From the NCBI RefSeq assembly GCF_001499675.1, contig NZ_LN609302.1, positions 2,513,896 to 2,577,895 of the forward strand: 64,000 nucleotides of DNA, given 5' to 3'. The notes beneath the pieces were generated by a model, which was not told the origin of the DNA, searched no databases, and saw only the letters and a list, made by a program, of their open reading frames with translations. Source of the stretch: Acetobacter ghanensis. GTDB lineage: Bacteria > Pseudomonadota > Alphaproteobacteria > Acetobacterales > Acetobacteraceae. Shown here in pieces: positions 59,543 through 64,000 of this stretch. The translations under genes and the position numbers were made by a program. Each line of letters begins with the position of its first letter. Position 1 is the first letter of the stretch.

Positions 59543-61036
59543 TCAGAAACGCGGAACGTCCGCAAAACGCAGGTTACCGTTGTGCACGTGCATCCGCCCG
59601 AACTCCGCACAGCGGCACAGGGTGGGGAACATCTTGCCCGGGTTCAGCAGGTCTTTGGGGTCAAACGCACATTTGACCATCTGCTGCTGCTGCAAATCTA
59701 TTTCGGTAAACTGGTGGGTCATCAGGTCACGTTTTTCAACGCCAATGCCGTGCTCACCACTGAGCACCCCGCCCGCATCCACGCAGGCAATCAGAACATC
59801 CGCACCAAATTCCTCGGCTTTTTCCAGATCCCCCGGTTTGGCTGCATCATACATAATAATGGGGTGCAGGTTGCCATCCCCCGCATGGAAGCAGTTGGCG
59901 TAATCCAGCCCGTATTTTTTGGACATGTCCGCCATCTTGTTCAGAACTTCGGGCAGTTTGTTACGCGGGATGGTGCCGTCCGTGCAGTAATAATCCGGGC
60001 AGAGCTTGCCAATGGCGGAAAAAGCCAGCTTACGGCTGCTCCATATCCGCTGGCGCTCTTCTTCCGTGGTGCTGACCTTGAGCTCGATCGCCCCCTGCCC
60101 GCGTGCCACATCGCTGACCACGCCTACCAGGGCGTCCACCTCAACCGCTGTGCCGTCCAGTTCGCACAGCAGGAGAGCTGCCGTCCGGTCGTCGAATTTT
60201 TCCTTGATCAGGACCGAGACGGCATCCAGCACCTTGCGGTCCATGAATTCCAGCCCGGCGGGAATAATGCCAGCACCAATAATGGCACCCACACATTCAC
60301 ACGCCTCCTCCACGGAGGAGAAGCTCATGGAAATAACACGCGCCACCTCGGGCACAGGCTCCAGCCGCACGGCAATTTCCGTCACCACAGCCAGCAGCCC
60401 TTCGGAACCGGTCAGAACCCCCATAAGGTCCAGCTCGCCTTCCGCCGCGCCAAGGTAGGCACCGCCCAGTTCCACCATTTCGCCGGTCATCAGAACAGCC
60501 TGAATGCCCAGAATATGGTTGGCGGTCACACCGTATTTGAGGCAATGCACGCCACCCGCATTTTCCGCCACGTTACCACCAATGGTGGAAATAAGCTGGC
60601 TGGACGGGTCGGGCATATAACACAGCCCCAGATGGCTGACTGCCTCGGTAATTTTGATGTTAGGCACACCGGGCTGCACTCGCGCCACACGGTTATGCTC
60701 ATCCACCGACAGAACATGACACAGGCGCGATGTCACCAGCAGCACGCCATCTTCCAGCGGCAAAGCCCCGCCAGAGAGCGATGTGCCAGAACCACGGGGG
60801 ACAATTTTGACCCCTTTTTCGTTACAAAAACGCAGAACAGCCTGCACTTCCTGCGCAGAACCCGGCAACACCACCAGCAGCGGCACGGCCATGTAGGCGG
60901 TAATGCCATCGCACTGGTAGGGTTTACGCTCGGCATCGTCGGAAATGACCCAGTCTTTTCCCACAATCTGCCGCAGGCCATGCGCCAGTGCATCACGCTG
61001 GCTTATGATGGCCTGACTTGGTTCGGGCATCTGCAT
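59543..61036 (-). CDS. glcD: Glycolate oxidase flavin subunit GlcD
   Basis: A 497-residue FAD-dependent subunit that oxidises glycolate (and often D-lactate) to the 2-oxoacid. The FAD-binding segment VPRGSGTSLSGGALPLEDGVLL and PDPSSQLISTIGGNVAENAGG is typical, as is the C-terminal NCFHAGDGNLHPIIMYD and SGEHGIGVEKRD. It is the first gene of the glcDEF-ThDP-lutABC operon. An upstream palindrome TGTTATAACA lies at 61133-61142. Confidence 0.94.
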   Translation of the reverse strand: MQMPEPSQAIISQRDALAHGLRQIVGKDWVISDDAERKPYQCDGITAYMAVPLLVVLPGSAQEVQAVLRFCNEKGVKIVPRGSGTSLSGGALPLEDGVLLVTSRLCHVLSVDEHNRVARVQPGVPNIKITEAVSHLGLCYMPDPSSQLISTIGGNVAENAGGVHCLKYGVTANHILGIQAVLMTGEMVELGGAYLGAAEGELDLMGVLTGSEGLLAVVTEIAVRLEPVPEVARVISMSFSSVEEACECVGAIIGAGIIPAGLEFMDRKVLDAVSVLIKEKFDDRTAALLLCELDGTAVEVDALVGVVSDVARGQGAIELKVSTTEEERQRIWSSRKLAFSAIGKLCPDYYCTDGTIPRNKLPEVLNKMADMSKKYGLDYANCFHAGDGNLHPIIMYDAAKPGDLEKAEEFGADVLIACVDAGGVLSGEHGIGVEKRDLMTHQFTEIDLQQQQMVKCAFDPKDLLNPGKMFPTLCRCAEFGRMHVHNGNLRFADVPRF

Positions 61037-61132
61037 TTTTGTTCTCTTTCATACTGCGTTGCCGCGTCATGGAAGAAAAAAGGCAGTGTGCCTGCCTCCT
61101 TTGCTCCGTCCGCCAGTAGTGCCGTGTTGTGG

Positions 61133-61142
61133 TGTTATAACA
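61133..61142. promoter_or_regulatory. Palindrome upstream of glcD
   Basis: TGTTATAACA is a perfect 10-base palindrome about 100 bases before glcD, flanked by TGTTGT and ACAACA arms (61125-61145). A nine-base match (TGTTATAAC, 63836-63844) lies upstream of alsD. It could be an operator for a shared regulator or overlap the -10 element. Confidence 0.4.
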
Positions 61143-61218
61143 ACATTGTCGCGCTAATGAAACGGACGGAGCGGATGACAGCAATAGAACCTGTTCTGCG
61201 TCAAGCGCAGCCCTTTTG

Positions 61219-62907
61219 TCAGGCTGCTGCCGTGGTTTCTCCCAACTGAGCCAAAGGCTGCATCAGCAGGTGGTTGTGGGAGTAGTCAACCGGCACGGCA
61301 ATAACCACCGGCCCTTCCACGTCCATGGCCTCCCGCAGAGCCTGACGCACCCCATCCTCCGTGGTGGCCGTAATGCCTTTTGCCCCGCAGGCTTCTGCAT
61401 ATTTTGCAAAATCAATCGGACCAAAATGCACGCCCGACCCACGGCCGTATTTTTTCTGTTCCTGAATTTCAACCATGTTGTAGGCCTGATCAATCCAGAC
61501 CATATGGATCAGGTTGCACTTCAGGCGCACGGCTGTTTCCAGCTCCATGCTGGACATCATGAATCCGCCATCGCCAGAAATTGAAACAACTTTTTGCGAG
61601 GGGTTCACAAGGCTGGCGGCAATCCCCCACGGCAGGCCCACGCCCATGGTCTGCTGGCCGTTGCTGATCAGCACCTGACGGGCACGGAAGGACAGCAGGT
61701 AACGGGCCAGCCAGATGTGGAAGGTCCCCATATCCAGACACAGGGTCATATCCGGGGTTACAAACTGTTCCAGCTCACGCACGATCTGGAGCGGATGCAC
61801 GGCGGAGTTGCTGCTGCTACGCGCATCCAGCAGAGCAGTGCGGCGGGCTTTTTTATACCCTTCCAGCACGGCTTCCAGTTCTGGCGCGCGGGCAAGACCA
61901 CCCGCCTTGCCACCCAGCCCTTCAAGGGTCAGTGCAATGTCACCAATCAGTTCAATGGCGGGTACAAAAGCGTTGTCCAGCTCGGCGGGAACAATATCAA
62001 CATTAATAATCTGGCGGGCGTCATTCACGTTCCACAGCCACGGGTCATATTCCACCGGGTTGTAGCCCACGGCCACCACCACATCGGCCTCGTGGAGCAG
62101 CTGATCACCATGCTGGTTGCGGAACAGGCCAATACGGCCGCCAAACCGGTCCACCAGCTCTTCCGACACCGCACCAGCGGCCTGATATGTGCCCACAACC
62201 GGCACGCCTGTCAGTTTAACAAAGGCGCGCACGGCATCGGCCACGTCCGGGCGGCTGGCCAGCATACCCAGCAGCATGACCGGACGTTTGGCTTTTTTAA
62301 GCAGCGTTGCGGCCTCGGCCACCACATCCGCCGGAGCGCCACCCATACGCGGAGCCAGACGGTCGGCCAGAACCGGCGCATTGGCAGGCATGGACAGCAC
62401 ATCCATGGGCGTGCTGACAAATGCTGCACCCGGCCGCCCACTTTCTGCAAAGCGGAAGGCATTGGCCATAACTTCCGAAATGGCGGTGGGAGTGGTCAGC
62501 TCCACGCTGTATTTGGTTACGGGGCGGAACAGGCTGACCGTGTCCATGGTCTGGTGGGTCAGCTTAAGCCGGTCGGCCAGCTTGACCGCGCCACCAATGG
62601 CCAGAACGGGGTCGCCTTCGGAATTGGCTGTGGCCAACCCGGTTACAAAATTGGAAGCACCGGGGCCGGATGTTGCAATGCACACCCCTGCCTTGCCGGT
62701 AATGCGGCCAAGGCCACCAGCAATAAAGGCGGCGTTCTGCTCATGCCGGGTCACTACGGTTTCGATCGAGGAATCGACCAGTGCATCAAACAGCCGGTCC
62801 ACCTTGGCGCCGGGAATACCAAACACATGGGTAATGCCATGCGCTTCCAGATTTTTGACAATAAGCTCCGCACCGCATTGTGCGGTGGTGTCTGCCGTTT
62901 TTGACAT
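61219..62907 (-). CDS. alsS: Acetolactate synthase (catabolic type)
   Basis: Condenses two pyruvates to 2-acetolactate and CO2 (ThDP). The 562-residue protein has VTRHEQNAAFIAGGLGRITGK (catalytic Glu), SGPGASNFVTGLATANSEGDPVLAIGG, and the ThDP motif GDGGFMMSSMELETAVRL. It lacks a separate regulatory subunit, and pairing with alsD argues for the AlsS rather than the biosynthetic IlvB role. The ATG at 62907 follows alsD by 96 bases. Confidence 0.94.
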   Translation of the reverse strand: MSKTADTTAQCGAELIVKNLEAHGITHVFGIPGAKVDRLFDALVDSSIETVVTRHEQNAAFIAGGLGRITGKAGVCIATSGPGASNFVTGLATANSEGDPVLAIGGAVKLADRLKLTHQTMDTVSLFRPVTKYSVELTTPTAISEVMANAFRFAESGRPGAAFVSTPMDVLSMPANAPVLADRLAPRMGGAPADVVAEAATLLKKAKRPVMLLGMLASRPDVADAVRAFVKLTGVPVVGTYQAAGAVSEELVDRFGGRIGLFRNQHGDQLLHEADVVVAVGYNPVEYDPWLWNVNDARQIINVDIVPAELDNAFVPAIELIGDIALTLEGLGGKAGGLARAPELEAVLEGYKKARRTALLDARSSSNSAVHPLQIVRELEQFVTPDMTLCLDMGTFHIWLARYLLSFRARQVLISNGQQTMGVGLPWGIAASLVNPSQKVVSISGDGGFMMSSMELETAVRLKCNLIHMVWIDQAYNMVEIQEQKKYGRGSGVHFGPIDFAKYAEACGAKGITATTEDGVRQALREAMDVEGPVVIAVPVDYSHNHLLMQPLAQLGETTAAA

Positions 62908-63003
62908 TGTAGAAAAACCTCGGATCAAGGTGGGCTACCGGGAAACAAAGCGCACAGCAGCCCAACACCATTCAGAAAAAAAACAGGTTAGCCCCAGAGA
63001 ACG

Positions 63004-63785
63004 TCAGCCACCTTCGGCAATGCGAATGGCCTCACTCAGGCTTTCGGGGTTCAGGTTGGCCTGCGCAAACTGCTTGGTGCGCGGCAACTGCACCTGAAGG
63101 TCAGAAATTGTTGCAACTTCCAGCATACCCTTAACAATTTTGTATTCCGTAACATGCCCACCACGTTTGTGATCTTCGGACAGGAAGTGCAGGTGATACC
63201 CCGCCACGTTCACGCCCTGCATGTACACTGGGGTGCGGAAGCCGATCATGGTTCCACTGACCGATTCCATAGTAAAAGTCGGCTGTTTTTTAACAACTTC
63301 CAGCATATGGGGGTATGGCTTGCACTGGCAGAACACCGTGCGGGTATCCACCCGCTCGAACAGGCCGGTAAAGCGCACGGCACCAAACAGGTTGGGGTTG
63401 CCCAGAAGCTGGTCCACCAGCGCTTCAAAACTTTCCTTATCCTTGGGCGTATCGACCGTCACATTTTTTCGGGTTCAAAATACGTCACGCAGGCAAAAGG
63501 TGTTTTAAGGGAGCCGGGCACTTCCGCCGCCAGCCCTTCCGCACGGAACTGGCGCACAACGCCATCCGTTACAATCATCTCCCCATCAAGGGAGTTAAAG
63601 GTGCCAAGGCCAAAGTTGCCGTGCTGGAGCAGCTCATCCAGCGTGGTTTCGCCATCGTACACCGCATCCAGCAGAGCGGCCATGGTGGAGGTCTGATAAA
63701 GACGGTTGATCGGAGGCTTGCCAGAAACTCCGTTACCCAAGGCAGAAGACCGTAGGTCCATATCCGCCACTGGCTGCTTTACCAT
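63004..63785 (-). pseudogene. alsD: Acetolactate decarboxylase, frameshifted at an A-run
   Basis: AlsD converts 2-acetolactate to acetoin. The frame from the ATG at 63785 (with GGAG site eight bases upstream) encodes the N-terminal domain (YQTSTMAALLDAVYDGE; FACVTYFEPEK) and then meets a stop. The C-terminal domain, including the zinc-ligand region YHLHFLSEDHKRGGHV, is in another frame to 63004. A seventh A in the run at 63464-63469 (T6 on the plus strand) gives FEPEKNVTVDTPKDKESF and a 260-residue AlsD. As written, the enzyme is split and inactive, or the sequence is wrong. Confidence 0.87.
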
Positions 63786-63884
63786 CGTCCGCACTCCTTC
63801 AAACTCATACTGGGTCTAAAATCATCTGACGCAGATGTTATAACGGCTTGAAGCAGTCTTCCAATATATCTTGGCGGTGTTATC

Positions 63885-63897
63885 CATATCGGATATG
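63885..63897. promoter_or_regulatory. Candidate operator between alsD and LysR gene
   Basis: CATATC-G-GATATG is a perfect dyad in the 120-base gap between alsD and the divergent LysR gene, eight bases before the regulator start. In alsSD systems a LysR protein (AlsR) binds such a site. TGTTATAAC (63836-63844) lies in the same gap. Confidence 0.5.
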
Positions 63898-63905
63898 TAT
63901 GGGTT

Positions 63906-64000
63906 ATGGACATCCGACACCTCCGCTATTTTGTGACCGTAGCCGAGCATGGCAGCATTACCCGCGCGGCCGAGGCACTGGGCATGGAGCAGCCGCCGCT
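63906..64000 (+). CDS. LysR-family regulator, 3' truncated by window end (AlsR-like)
   Basis: Only the first 31 codons are present: MDIRHLRYFVTVAEHGSITRAAEALGMEQPPL-type helix-turn-helix of LysR proteins. Its divergent position beside alsD suggests an AlsR-like activator of acetoin genes. The effector domain lies beyond the window. Confidence 0.75.
   Translation, partial: MDIRHLRYFVTVAEHGSITRAAEALGMEQPP

Noticed and set aside
59507..61249. 580-codon plus-strand open frame opposite glcD
   Set aside because: It overlaps GlcD entirely, has no recognisable domain and a His/Gln/Asn-rich shadow composition.

Overview
The window is chromosomal DNA of an acetic acid bacterium (Acetobacteraceae), most likely Acetobacter. 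This is inferred from moderately GC-rich coding sequence, the hopanoid genes hpnH and hpnM-I-J-K beside dxs, an OprB-type sugar porin, a respiratory glycolate/lactate oxidation operon, and alsS/alsD for acetoin. No rRNA, tRNA, CRISPR array, insertion sequence or prophage was recognised. The region reads as ordinary core and metabolic chromosome.

Layout. 1-7.1 kb: end of a PACE-type efflux protein, bfd (iron-sulfur ferredoxin), gpsA, dps, aspartate 4-decarboxylase, an AI-2E-family permease, a TetR regulator and msrB. 7.3-13.0 kb: a tightly overlapping amino-sugar operon (sodium/solute symporter, MurNAc-6-P etherase, BadF/NagK-type kinase, secreted GH20 hexosaminidase). 13-23.2 kb: Na+/H+ antiporter, two lipoproteins, a divergent LysR/SDR pair, a TonB-dependent receptor, an MFS permease and two small DUF proteins. 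23.3-30.2 kb: nhaA, a histidine phosphatase, prs, a 660-base non-coding stretch rich in inverted repeats, a MATE exporter, a small prohead-motif protein, a YqaA/DedA membrane protein and an SDR. 30.3-39.6 kb: a Hint-domain protein, ispE coupled to a TPR lipoprotein-like gene, a uracil-DNA-glycosylase-like protein, a soluble lytic transglycosylase and a CBS/CorC protein. 39.9-48.0 kb: hopanoid cluster, with hpnH divergent from dxs-hpnM-hpnI-hpnJ-hpnK. 48.4-52.3 kb: oprB, a small basic protein, dcd and murA. 52.4-61.0 kb: a seven-gene minus-strand operon, glcD-glcE-glcF-(ThDP decarboxylase)-lutA-lutB-lutC. 61.2-64.0 kb: alsD-alsS with a divergent LysR gene cut by the window end.

How the genes fit together. 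Two themes stand out. First, isoprenoid and hopanoid synthesis: dxs and ispE feed the MEP pathway, and hpnH/I/J/K extend and decorate the hopanoid side chain. Second, 2-hydroxyacid metabolism: glycolate or lactate is oxidised to 2-oxoacids, which an embedded benzoylformate-decarboxylase-like enzyme could decarboxylate. Pyruvate can flow through AlsS and AlsD to acetoin, as is known for Acetobacter grown on lactate.

Sequence quality or decay. Six genes (murQ, GH20, an MFS permease, an SDR, ispE, alsD) are each broken by exactly one base, five of them at homopolymer runs. In every case one indel restores a full-length family-typical protein. Because ispE should be essential, the simplest reading is residual indel errors in the assembly. 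Genuine pseudogenes or slippage at A6 runs remain possible.
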